Source: Bactericera cockerelli (taxonomy: Eukaryota; Arthropoda; Insecta; Hemiptera; Triozidae). From it: a stretch of DNA of 64,000 nucleotides. Each line of letters begins with the position of its first letter. The stretch's first letter is position 1. Of this stretch, positions 35,201 through 44,385 are shown in pieces. A program made the translations under genes and the position numbers. The notes under the pieces are model-generated. The model ran no database searches, had not been told where the DNA came from, and was given only the letters and a program-made list of their open reading frames with translations. The DNA lies in assembly GCA_024516035.1 (NCBI GenBank), contig CM044967.1:17520810-17584809 (forward strand), written 5' to 3'.

Positions 35201-38200
35201 TGTGTATCTACATAGGATGACTTGAGTTTTCAATTAGGCTGATATTACTAAAAATAATTCTTGATTTCACACCAGATTGTCTATTGATCGCACAAAATGA
35301 TGAAGGTCTTAGTTTTAGCTCCATGGTGAATTCATTGAACTGAAATTAAACCATTCTGGGTCATTCAGGGTCCCAAAATTATCTATATAGTATGATGAAT
35401 GCCCGTCACAACTCCCAAATATGTCTACCTATGTATTGATCAAATTGCATTTCAAGATAAGATAGGCCTCAGAAGACATCAGGGTAATCAAATAAAAGCT
35501 CTAACTAACGAGCTGAAAACCCACATTAAAACTTAATGCAGCTCAAGAAAGATCACAAATATAATTAGAAAGTTTTGTATGTACAAGCACCGTCAACAAT
35601 TTCCCCACCAGCTGGACCTAGTCACAAAAAAAAAATATTCCTCATCCTGATGAAATTATTCCAACACAATCTTTGAATCGTTTACTGAAAGCTTATAACA
35701 AATCCAATCTCTGACATGCTTGCTGAAAATTTACACATCCTGAAAACTGATTCAATTGACTCTTAAAATATTAACTGAAAACTGATTCAATTGACTCTGA
35801 AATATTTACTGAAAACTGATTCAATTGAGTCTGAAATGTTTACTAAAAACTGATTCAATTGACTCTGAAATGCTAGCTGAAAACTGATTCAATTGACTCT
35901 GAAATGATAACTGAAAACTGCTTCAATTGACTCTGAAATGATTACTGAAAACTGATTCAATTGACTCTGAAATGATAACTGAAAACTGATTCAATTGACT
36001 CTGAAATGATTACTGAAAACTGATTCAATTGACTTTACCCACTCAGGTGGATGCAGTGGTTCTGGATTCCGAACTCAATCAATTCGCAGCTTTTTATAGA
36101 CTCAAACGCCCAGATGATAAACGGAGAAAGATTACAGGAGCAAGAAGATCCAGAGAGAAAGATGTACTATCCAACATATCCCATGACACTGTACAAGGTT
36201 CTTCTACCGAACACAAGGCAGGAGGAGAAAACAAATAACTTATACATTCAGTACAACAACTTTGTAACCAAGGATGGGAAAAATGAAGAATCCACAAATG
36301 AAGAACTAGAAAGCAAAAGAGAACTCTTGAAAACTAAGGTGAAAGTAAAAGGTGACAAATATGCGAATAACAAAGTAGCGCCCTTAGTAAAACCTAAAAA
36401 AGACACGTACACAGTAAAGAATAAAACGAGTGATCGAATTGTAGAAACGCATGCGATAAAGAATAAAACGAGTGATCGAATTGTAGAAACGTATACGATA
36501 AAGAATAAAACGAGCGATCGAATTGTGATTGAGAATTTGGGAGGCAGTCTCAAAATTTTGATCCGCCCGCTGACAGACGATGTAGAGTTGTCGAAAAAAC
36601 CTCTCACGAAAATAATTCTAAAACCCGAGTCTAGAGCTATAGCAGGAACCAATGGCACTGCGATAGCGTCTCCGATTTCGAGAGCTATAATCAGACGCGG
36701 TGACTATGTGGAGATAGACTATGCGCCCAAGTCGATAGCGGCTGTGGGCAACGGAGGCACAGCGCTGTCGCAACCTCAGCTCGTGATTTCTTTCCAAGAT
36801 CGAAAGCGCCGGAAATGATCTCGTCCGAAAGTCAAGAGGTAATTTTTCCGGAGTTCTATGTTTGAGTAGTTGAGTCAAATGAGTTGAAATTAAGGGGTAA
36901 GAAATTAAGGGGTAAAATATTATTTATGTACTAGATAATAGCAAGCCAGCCTCCGTGGCATAACGGTTGTGACTACTACCCGTAGTCCAGAGATCCTGAG
37001 TTCGATCCCCGGTCGGAGCAGACTTTTCAGACAGAAAATTCTGTTCCCTCCGTACATGTGAGGTTGGCATATCTGGCCCTACCTAGGCTGGGTGAGGTTA
37101 ATGTGGGTAGCTGGTACTATTCCTAGCGAATGGAGGGTGAAACCCCCGTCCTAAAGGACGTTAAATCAAATAAAATCGTTAGCGTTAGAAAGGGCATTCA
37201 GCCGTAAAAAATGTGCCAAAACCAACCAACCTCAACTATAAGGTTGAACAACGTCGACCCTACTTGAGTGGGATAAGACAGAGTAAAAGAAGAAGAAGAA
37301 GAAGAAAACAGGATGTACTTACGATTTAAGGAAAATATTTTATACAACTTTGTTAGTCTATTAGACTCATTTTTCCCCTCTCTAATGTAAGCTATTAGGG
37401 GTATAATAAAATTGCCTTATTTATAATGCCCGATTAGGACTATTAAGCCCCAATATTCCAGCAGTAAACCCAAGACGTATTATTATGTGGTAAAATCTCA
37501 AATGGGAGGATAACTTGTCATGTCCCGGCTGGGTTTCGAACCCGCGACCTCTAGAATCTCTGGATTCACAGAGTGCCGCCACTACAACTGAGCTACCGGG
37601 ACAGAACATAATTACCTTCTTAGCGAGTTCCTCGCGAGAAAGGTTTGGATCGTAGGGTATGGGGTCTTATTTATACTGCCCGATTTGGACTTTCAGTCCC
37701 AATATTCCAGGAGTAAGCCCAAGACCTCTAGATTCACAGAGTGTCGCCTTTACCACTAAGTTACCGGGACAGGGTATAAGGGTTTGGTACTAACCTACCA
37801 TACATAACCATCAAAAAGTAAAATAGAAGCCTTATGTAATGTAGTATACAAGAATTTCTTTTTGCAGAAAAAAATTATCTTCTGTTCCTCACTTCAAATC
37901 AATCAGTCAGTCAGTCAATTAGGAAAAGTGAACCTCTGCTGACAGAACTCTTCACTTCCAATCAATTTTTACTTTCCTTATCCTATAGAAAGGAAAGTAT
38001 TGACCCAAAATTTGCGATAGTCAGTTTTCAATGCCAAAACACGTTTTTTTTTTATATACTGAAAGCCGAATTACAAATTGGGATTCCAACAAAGATAAGT
38101 CAGAGCATCCCTCAAGTCTGATCAACCAATCACAGTTCACTATAATCTGACATGAGCTCTGGTTAGCTCCTCTTGAGGTACATAGAAATATGTGGTTCAG

Positions 38201-40617
38201 GACGAGCCAAAATTTATACTGGAGTTGGCTGGATACCATGACTTCCCCCAGATGTAACCATGCCGGCAACAACAACAACAACTACTTGAGGTCTTGCTTA
38301 TCTTTGTTGTTACCATATTTTATAATTCGGCCCTAGAACGCTTTTGTTCTTTCATCATCATAGGGTGGCGTCATAGTAAACGATGGTAGCCAGACAGTGG
38401 AGGAATGACTCAGCACTTCTACCACTGTCTTTACAAGGAGGCTAATAATTGACAAGGGCCCCCAGAACCAAGCCAATGCTGGTCTACTCCCTGGTTATAG
38501 TCCCCCAACCAGACAGCTGGTCTACTCCCTGTTTATAGTCCCCCAGCCAGTTCGTATTATGTGCAATATGTGCATATTATTATATCTTCAAGTTATGTAA
38601 ATGCACAGAACTTTTTCCCGTTTCTCGAGAAGATTTTACGTACACCGTTTGAAAGATCATAAATATAAACTTAACGTCAGAATAAAGCATTTACCTATTG
38701 TGAGTTATGGCCCAACTATTGGGATTTACTCGCAATAAACGCTTTATTTTCAAGATTCCTATACGAGTTTAAGATCGAATTTATGTTGAACTGTCGTAGG
38801 AAGTTCGACGAGCTTTATGTTAAACACTCAGGAATAATTTAATAAAATTTCAGCAAATGAGAAAAGTAAGAAATGATACTAACAAGTACATGAATATTTT
38901 GGTATTATCGCACATCTAATATATAAGTGGATGTTGTTCTATCAATCTACACTAAGATTTTTTGAACATGATGTTTAATATTGGACATCCTAATGTGGAT
39001 TTATTATTGAAACACTTTATCCTAGCATGGGCGTAGCCAGGGGGTGCAGGGGGGGGGGGGCGGCTGCCCCCCCCCCCTAGCCAAAATCCTGGCTACGCCT
39101 ATGTATCCTAGACATAATAATTATAAAAGTATTTCAATAGTCAATTTACACTGCTTTTCCTCTCCCCACAAATACACAGGCTAATATGTTGAATTGAACT
39201 TATACCTAGATAGGAGCAAGGACTCTGACTGGTCTCCTCTATAAATAAATATCATTAAAAAAAAAGAACTTATAGATACACATTTGAAGAACTTATAGAT
39301 ACACATTTGAAGAACTTATAGATATACATTTGAAGAACTTATAGATACACAGTTGAAGAACTTATAGATACACATTTGTATAACATGTAGGATTAATGGT
39401 TTTAGATGCTTGTTCGCTGATAGGATCCATACGGACATTTAAAACTTTTTTTCTTGTTTTACAAGCACAACTTTTCAACATGTAAGTTCTTAATCGAACA
39501 CGGGTGACTTGCATTTTCTCTGTCAGACTGAGACACTGTGATAGATATCGTAATCAAGCTAAGCGCTAACTTATGAACAGTGAACAACAAACCGAGCACC
39601 GTATTCGTATCTTACCTATTATAATATCGCCTTATTTATACTTAGGACTACTTTACCCGATTAGGACTACTTTTTTTAAAGAAACAATTTTCGCCACTAA
39701 AGTTGTAGGTTTTATACTATTAAGTCCCATTATTCCAGCAGTAAGCTCAAGACGTATTATTACGTGGTAAAAATCTCAAATGAGAGGATAACTTGTTATG
39801 TCCCGTGTGGGTATCAAACCTCGACCTTTTGATTAACAGACCGACGCGACGTCTTTACCACTGAGCTATTAACCGACTTCAGTAGCTTGTTTAATAGGGT
39901 GGCGGACTTTAAATCTGGAGGTCGGTGGTTTGAGTTCCAAGTAAAATTCACGAAAAGTGACTAACTCTAATATATTATGATAACTCTTTTTCTCTTGTTG
40001 TTTCCAGGAATGTTGAGTTCCCATCCGACCCATTTCAATATTACGGAGGAAACAACAACCGACGCTTCCTGCTGATTCATCCCTCGGGCCGCACTTCCAT
40101 CAACAAAAACTTCATCCGCAAAGAGGGTGAAGACGACTCGGAAGATGATGTCGGCATGGAGGAGACTCCGGATGAGTCAGCATCGGACAGTAGCGGCAGC
40201 AACACAGAGGACGGAGTTTCCGTGCAGCTGCCTCCAGACAATGCCTCCGTCGCCGAGGCGAAGCCAGTAGGTCTAGCCATCGCGGGGGTGGGTGGCGTCG
40301 CTTCGTCTAAGCCGACCGGGACTGCCGTGGTGGGGCCAGGCGGTCTGGCCCTGGCTCGCCCGATCGCAACCGCCATCGCCGGCGTGGAAGGCGCAGAAGC
40401 CCTGGTGGGCATTGTCGGAAGCAAGAAAGAGAAGATAGCCGCTGCCTCCGCTCTGAAACCGACGGCCAAGCCTGTTGAGAAACCAGTCACCCCCCATGGG
40501 ACACATAAGAAGAAAGACGCCGACGAGCAAATACAGCTGTATAACTTGGCTCTGCAAAACGCCATGAATAACTCTTCGAATAAACAATTGCTTTTCTATC
40601 CCATCAACGAACCATGA
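29262..40617 (+). CDS. Secreted DUF4774-like protein gene, cassette exon with stop
   Basis: Exons inferred: 29262-29279 (ATG, six codons), 34023-34123, optional 36047-36838, and 40008-40617. Exons 1-2 give MKTSIPIFCFLCVILIACVKS, a typical cleavable signal peptide, then an acidic/polar start. With the cassette skipped, exon 2 (phase 2) joins 40008 and the product is 242 residues. It has NVEFPSDPFQYYGG and an acidic stretch, then Ala/Gly/Pro/Val repeats of the PVGLAIAGVGG type as in DUF4774 (an insect family of unknown function), and a Lys-rich end. With the cassette included, translation stops at TGA 36816-36818, giving 296 residues and a second DUF4774-like domain. Function unknown; probably extracellular. 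The last exon and its AATAAA are convincing. The link to exon 1 across a 4.7-kb SINE-filled intron rests on phase and the signal peptide only. Confidence 0.72.
29380..29630 (+). repeat. 'TTATATCCAGGTTTCTCTTA' repeat units
   Basis: Two ~75-bp units (29400-29560) plus fragments, sharing 'CTCTTATATCCAGG', 'TTTAAAGAGGTA' and 'GACCTGGAAAT'. Same family at 1765-1915 and 10390-10760. Intronic in the DUF4774-like gene. Confidence 0.6.
29780..29925 (+). mobile_element. tRNA-derived SINE, family B (intronic)
   Basis: 'ACCGACCTCAGTAGCTTGAT' head to 'TTTTGATATCACGAAAGTG' tail, with a small deletion in the B-box region. Confidence 0.75.
31506..31750 (+). mobile_element. tRNA-derived SINE, family C
   Basis: tRNA-like head 'GCCTACGTGGCGTAACGGTT' with B box 'GCGTTCGACTCCC', then 'GGGTGAGGTTAATGTGGGTA' and 'AATGGAGGGTAAAACCCCC'. 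A fuller copy with its 3' tail is at 36945-37290. Confidence 0.75.
33039..33955. repeat. Head-to-head pair of family D SINEs (inverted repeat)
   Basis: A plus-strand copy at 33039-33335 and a minus-strand copy at about 33668-33955 face each other across about 330 bp. Both carry 'AAGGTCC(T/C)GG(A/G)TTCGAT', 'GGGATACCTTCCGG' and the far end 'AAAAAAGGCTGTGAAACACT'. Arms of about 285 bp could form a hairpin in the intron of the DUF4774-like transcript. Confidence 0.75.
34434..35178 (+). mobile_element. ~740-bp dispersed element, copy 2
   Basis: Near-identical over its length to 2748-3480. Left hairpin ACTTCCGAGAAATTTC/…/GAAATCGGAAGT, right end 'AAGTATTGTGTCCATAATTG'. GGAAGTATTGTGT occurs in direct orientation near both ends. 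It is non-coding and sits in the intron of the DUF4774-like gene. Confidence 0.8.
35741..36036 (+). repeat. 34-bp tandem repeat, nine copies, abutting a splice acceptor
   Basis: 'ACTGATTCAATTGACTCTGA' recurs at 35746, 35781, 35815, 35849, 35883, 35917, 35951, 35985 and 36019 (34-35 bp spacing). The last unit runs into 'TTTACCCACTCAG', the acceptor of the cassette exon. Every unit carries branch-point-like CTGAT and TTGAC. Confidence 0.92.
36047..36838 (+). CDS. Cassette exon of the DUF4774-like gene
   Basis: Acceptor ACTCAG at 36041-36046, donor AGAG|GTAATT at 36838/36839. The length is 792 nt (264 codons), phase 2 at both ends, so it can be skipped or included without changing frame. In frame it reads an opening rich in Asn/Gln/Tyr, then three 13-residue repeats of the IKNKTSDRIVET type. 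A DUF4774-like segment follows (LGGSLKILIRPL, KPESRAIAGTNGTAIASP, PKSIAAVGNGGTALSQPQ) and then a basic end, RKRRK. TGA comes at 36816-36818, seven codons plus two bases before the donor. No AATAAA is seen just downstream, whereas the distal exon has one. It may be an included exon that ends the protein early, a terminal exon with a missed poly(A) site, or an exon whose stop is an assembly error. Confidence 0.7.
36945..37290 (+). mobile_element. tRNA-derived SINE, family C with LINE-type 3' tail
   Basis: Head 'GCCTCCGTGGCATAACGGTT', body 'GGGTGAGGTTAATGTGGGTA', then 'GCGTTAGAAAGGGCATTCAG', 'CCTCAACTATAAGGTTGAAC' and an AAG-type microsatellite end. Complete-looking copy. Confidence 0.8.
37420..37603 (-). 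mobile_element. tRNA-derived SINE, family A, with 5' flanking gene fragment
   Basis: Full family A SINE on the minus strand (tRNA-like head ends at 37603). Immediately 5' of it is sequence from the TMEM68-like gene (37604-37666). 'TTATAAATAAGG'-like and 'TATAAATAAG' words flank the whole unit, as if it had inserted into the tail of the neighbouring SINE. Confidence 0.8.
37604..37666 (-). pseudogene. TMEM68 exon 6 end plus splice donor, duplicated
   Basis: Read on the minus strand, 37666-37616 matches 20705-20755 of the TMEM68-like gene at 49 of 51 positions (one difference is silent, one makes Pro to Arg). The GTAATTATGTTCT start of intron 6 follows. The parental intron has 13 extra bases before the SINE (a second ATTATGTTCT). 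No other TMEM68 sequence is present here. Confidence 0.85.
37667..37771 (-). mobile_element. tRNA-derived SINE, family A (shortened)
   Basis: Minus-strand copy from 'TGTCCCGGTAACTTAGTGGT' to 'GTCCAAATCGGGCAGTATAA', with the middle deleted. The exon-carrying SINE sits directly at its 3' end. Confidence 0.75.
39026..39103. mobile_element. 78-bp foldback with facing G and C runs
   Basis: CATGGGCGTAGCCAGG on the left and CCTGGCTACGCCTATG on the right are inverted repeats. Between them a run of about 12 G faces a run of about 11 C. Typical of short foldback elements; no coding. Confidence 0.75.
39266..39380 (+). repeat. 23-bp tandem repeat, five copies
   Basis: Unit 'GAACTTATAGATACACATTT' plus GAA, with single-base variants (TATACA, CAGTTG). 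Confidence 0.9.
39710..39868 (-). mobile_element. tRNA-derived SINE, family A (diverged)
   Basis: Minus-strand copy with 'ATTCCAGCAGTAAGCTCAAG', 'CGTATTATTACGTGGT' and a decayed tRNA-like head. It abuts a family B copy (39868-39985) on the opposite strand. Confidence 0.65.
39868..39985 (+). mobile_element. tRNA-derived SINE, family B (diverged)
   Basis: 'ACCGACTTCAGTAGCTTGTT' head to 'CACGAAAAGTGACTAA' tail. It ends about 20 bp before the acceptor of the last DUF4774-like exon. Confidence 0.65.
40008..40617 (+). CDS. Terminal exon of the DUF4774-like gene
   Basis: Acceptor TTTCCAG ends at 40007. The open frame (phase 2 entry) runs to TGA at 40615-40617. GC content and codon use are clearly higher than in the surrounding repeats. 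Order: FPSDPFQYYGG, an Asp/Glu/Ser-rich stretch, the DUF4774-like repeats with AKPVGLAIAGVGG and PTGTAVVGPGG, then a Lys-rich linker and YNLALQNAMNNSSN. It joins exon 2 (34023-34123) directly or the cassette (36047-36838), both with matching phase. Confidence 0.85.
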
Positions 40618-40660
40618 TTTTTTTAGAAATTAAATTTGATCTTTTTTATAAAAAGAACCT

Positions 40661-40666
40661 AATAAA
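40661..40666 (+). terminator. Polyadenylation signal of DUF4774-like gene
   Basis: AATAAA 44 bp after the stop codon of the terminal exon. Confidence 0.65.
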
Positions 40667-40769
40667 CAGGCGTGTTATTTCTGTCATAGAAAATGTCATT
40701 CATGTTCTTCGTTCTTCTTTAAAATAGTCATGATCAATAATAAAAGAATAAAAATAGACAATTATTTAA

Positions 40770-41105
40770 ACTGCCGTTACGACAAAAATGTTTACATACA
40801 AAATTTCATCAAAATCGAATGTACCATTCACGAGATATAAGCGTATAAGTAAAAAGTTAGCTGTCAGGCGCATTGGTCTCTATCACCAAGAACCGCTACT
40901 GCGAAGTTCATGAATTCAACATGGGACCATCTACAGAACGTCTCCTATATGTGTACAAAATCCGTTCAGTAGTTTTTGAGATTTGCGCGTTACAAGGAAA
41001 AGTTGTTCAGAAGGTTAGGAAACGTCCAGAAATACTTTTTTTTTTTTTTTTTTACAAAAACGAACACAATTCTTCCAATTTCTAATATTTAAAAAAAATA
41101 CGGTA
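40770..41105 (-). mobile_element. ~740-bp dispersed element, partial minus-strand copy
   Basis: Reverse complement of the middle and left part of the family ('GTACCATTCACGAGATATAA', 'GGGACCATCTACAGA', an A/T run, then the eroded left hairpin). Confidence 0.7.
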
Positions 41106-41207
41106 GTAATATTAATAACTTACAATGCTACTAAGATTTATTAAAGTTTTTCTATCATCTAGACTAAGACTATTTTATCATCCATAATTCGATATACCAA
41201 TACATAG

Positions 41208-41370
41208 TGCATTGGTAGTCAATTTGTTAAGGCGCTAGTCTGGAAGTATGGTAATCCAGGTAGCGTATTAATCCGTTGGTTCGAATCCCACCCAATGCAT
41301 GAGTTTTTCTTCATTTATTTGAGTTTGTACCACATAATAACAAGACTCTGAGTGTTAGGAGGTGATATTC
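41208..41370 (+). mobile_element. tRNA-derived SINE, family E
   Basis: 'GCGCTAGTCTGG', B box 'GGTTCGAATCCC' and 'ACCACATAATAACAAGACTC', with a 9-bp insertion in the anticodon region. Confidence 0.7.
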
Positions 41371-41690
41371 GAAACCCCAACTGCTTCTCAAAGCTTTGTG
41401 AACGCCCTGAAGTCTTTCACAGTGGTAGAATTTCTGAAGAACTTCCCGAATGAGTCCCGACCAGAGGCAGGCGAAAATGTTCATTCGCCCAAAAGAGCAA
41501 AAGATATGCTCTGTTTAACCAAAAAGGAATTACGAATCATTACTGGCTTTTTGACAGGCCACTGTAGTCTTAGTCTCACCTACCATCGAAACAAGATGGC
41601 ATCGCTCAAGACCCAAAATGCAGTCTCTGTAAAGAGGCCCCAGAGACAGAAAAACACATTCTCTGTGAATGTGGAAAAAAAGCTTTTTAA
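41365..41690 (+). pseudogene. LINE ORF2 3' relic
   Basis: Frames read KKELRIITGFLTGHCSL and, after a frameshift, IAQDPKCSLCKEAPETEKHI and LCECGK. This is the C-terminal end typical of jockey/R1-type ORF2 proteins with an RNase H domain (TGH…CxxC…ETxxHxLCEC). Frameshifted and truncated; dead. It is a different lineage from the LINE at 60-64 kb, which lacks this region. Confidence 0.75.
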
Positions 41691-41942
41691 AAAATAAATA
41701 AAAAAACCCAACTTCAATTTTTATGACCCATGCAGAATTCCCCAATAGGAAAAGATATTGCCACAATACCATATTTTAATTTAAATTTTCATTTCTTTCT
41801 TTGAAATAAGTATTATGTATTACATTCTTTAGTTTAAAATTCCTAGTTCGACAGAATAAATAAAATATCTCATCTCAATCAACAGAAAATAATTAATATC
41901 ACTTTTAATAAATTTTGGAATCCTGAATATCACATATCAACC

Positions 41943-42360
41943 AGGTATTACACGACTATAGGAAAAAAACAAACAAAAAATGAACACTTAATCAGTCAAG
42001 AAAGAAAAAGAATAGAGCAAAGAATTAAGAAGGATAGTTCAAAAAAATTATCTACTCTCTTAGATCTAAATTATAAATTTAGATTACAACAAGGATAAGG
42101 GAAGACCGTCCCTTAAGTTGGACTTAAATTGGACCGTCCCTGTTGAAATAAATTACAAGGTATTATACGGCTATAGGGGGGAAAAACAAAACAAAAAAAT
42201 AACACTTAATCAGTTAATCAGTCAAGAAAGAAAAAGATAGAGCAAAGAATTGAGAATGGTAGTTCAAAAAATATTAGCTACTCTCTTATATCTACATTAT
42301 AAATTTAGATTACAACAAGGATAAGGGAAGACCGTCCCTTAAATTGGACTTTAAATAAAT
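41943..42360 (+). repeat. ~210-bp direct duplication
   Basis: 41943-42130 and 42158-42360 both read 'AGGTATTA(C/T)AC(G)', 'CACTTAATCAGT', 'AAAGAATTRAGAA', 'AAATTTAGATTACAACAAGG' and 'GGGAAGACCGTCCCTTAA'. Weaker relatives at about 42840, 43000 and 47770 share the A-rich stretch plus 'AATCAGTCA'. Confidence 0.75.
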
Positions 42361-43104
42361 TAGAGAGCACCATTAGCCCGTTCCAGAAACACTCTCCACT
42401 CTCATTATCTCTCTTTCAACTGTCACACAACGCTGGGTTAATTTGAACGCAATAACCAATCAGAGTGCGTTGTGTGACGGTTTGAAACGGAGATCCGTTG
42501 GTTTGAAATTTCAATTCCCACCCAATGTGTGGGTTTATCTTCATTTTTTTGAGACGTTGGCCATATAATAATGAAAATGACACCAAGAAAAATTAAGGGA
42601 ACATTTTTGTTGTAATAACCAATCAGAGTGCGTTGTATGACGGGTGTTTCTGCAACTGGGCACATTTCTCGGATTACAGAACATCTCCCCTCAGCCTCGT
42701 TGTAATACATATTTTATATTTTATCCTATAGTTCTTATTTCTTTATGAAAATTGGTATCACGTGTATATAACGTATAGTTCTAGCTTATAACGAATAAAA
42801 CAAATAAACATTGTCTCATTACAAAAATGAGACATAGTCATATCACTTTTAATAAAATCAGTCAGTTTCAAAAAACACTAATCTCTCAAGTTACTTTTAA
42901 ATGGCAGTTAGTAGGTATCATATAAATAATTTAGAGTTATGTAACATAAAAACGACTTTAAAATATATATAAAAAAAACAACAACAAAAAAAAATCACTT
43001 TAAATAAATTCAGTCAAGGAACAAAGATTCTTCTTCCTAGCCTATATCCGTTTCTGTACAGCACAGGGAAAAAAAATTGACTAATAATAGCAGATAGTCT
43101 CGGA

Positions 43105-43167
43105 TCTACTTCCATAGAAGTATCTACTTCTATGAAAGTAGATAGGAGATACTTCTATGGAAGTAGA
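43105..43167. repeat. 21-bp perfect hairpin
   Basis: Arms 43105-43125 and 43147-43167 are exact complements. The loop contains a third, partly complementary copy of the arm. Confidence 0.9.
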
Positions 43168-43189
43168 CACGAGGGTCAGTTGATTAGTT

Positions 43190-43830
43190 CGTTGACTCGG
43201 ATATTTGAATTTGAAACCTCAAACAGTACATACTTTTAAACGACAAGAAATAACTTAGTTCATGGACTCGGTTATTTGAATTTGAAACCTCAAACAATAC
43301 ATACTTTTAAACGACAAGAAATTACTTTGTTCATGGACTTGGTTATTTGAATTTGAAACCTCAAACAATACATACTTTTAAACGACAAGAAATAACTTAA
43401 TTCGTGGACTCGGTTATTTGAATTTGAAACCTCAAACAGTACATACTTTTAAACGACAAGAAATAACTTAGTTCATGGACTCGGTTATTTGAATTTGAAA
43501 CCTCAAACAATACATACTTTTAAACGACAAGGAATTACTTTGTTCATGGACTTGGTTATTTGAATTTGAAACCTCAAACAGTACATACTTTTAAACGACA
43601 AGAAATTACTTTGTTCATGGACTTGGTTATTTGAATTTGAAACCTCAAACAATACATACTTTTAAACGACAAGAAATTACTTTGTTCATGGACTTGGTTA
43701 TTTGAATTTGAAACCTCAAACAATACATACTTTTAAACGACAAGGAATTACTTTGTTCATGGACTCGTTTATTTGAATTTGAAACCTCAAACAGTACATA
43801 CTTTTAAACGACAATAAATTACTTTGTTGT
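43190..43830 (+). repeat. 71-bp minisatellite, nine units
   Basis: 'GAATTTGAAACCTCAAACA' recurs from 43207 to 43775 at exactly 71 bp. Each unit also holds 'TACATACTTTTAAACGACAA'. Part of this unit appears inverted in the array at 44185-45640. Confidence 0.95.
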
Positions 43831-44385
43831 AAATATTTAAAGTACATGTTGTATAAGAATAGCTATCTATACCTAACCATTTCACTATTAGTTCGATAAT
43901 TCACGTAAAGTAAATCAAATGCCAAATATTTTCTATTCTGTATATTGTAATTTTCTGTAGATTGTTTTTTAATATTTTATATATTTATTTTTATAGGTAA
44001 AATGTCTTTGTGTATATGTGTATGTTTTGTACTTTTTCTATTGGTCTATACTTATAATCTATAATATTAACTATTTTAATCTGTTTTTGATTTTTCTTAC
44101 TTTTTTTTTACATGATTGCATGCCAACCTCCAAAAATTGTAAAATAATAATACAAATAAATAATATCAAATCTAATAAATTACTCTGTTCGTGGACTTGG
44201 TTACTTGAACTTGTTTCATACGAGTAATTTCTTGTCAATTAAAAGTATGTATTGTTTGAGGACTCGGTTACTTGAACTTGTTTCATACGAGTAATTTCTT
44301 GTCAATTAAAAGTATGTATTGTTTGAGGACTCGGTTACTTGAACTTTTTTCATACGAGTAATTTCTTGTCAATTAAAAGTATGTA

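Noticed and set aside
36839..36850. Treating the cassette donor as a false site and 36047-36818 as the final exon
   Set aside because: Not excluded, but the donor phase matches the next acceptor exactly and no AATAAA follows, so the cassette reading was preferred.
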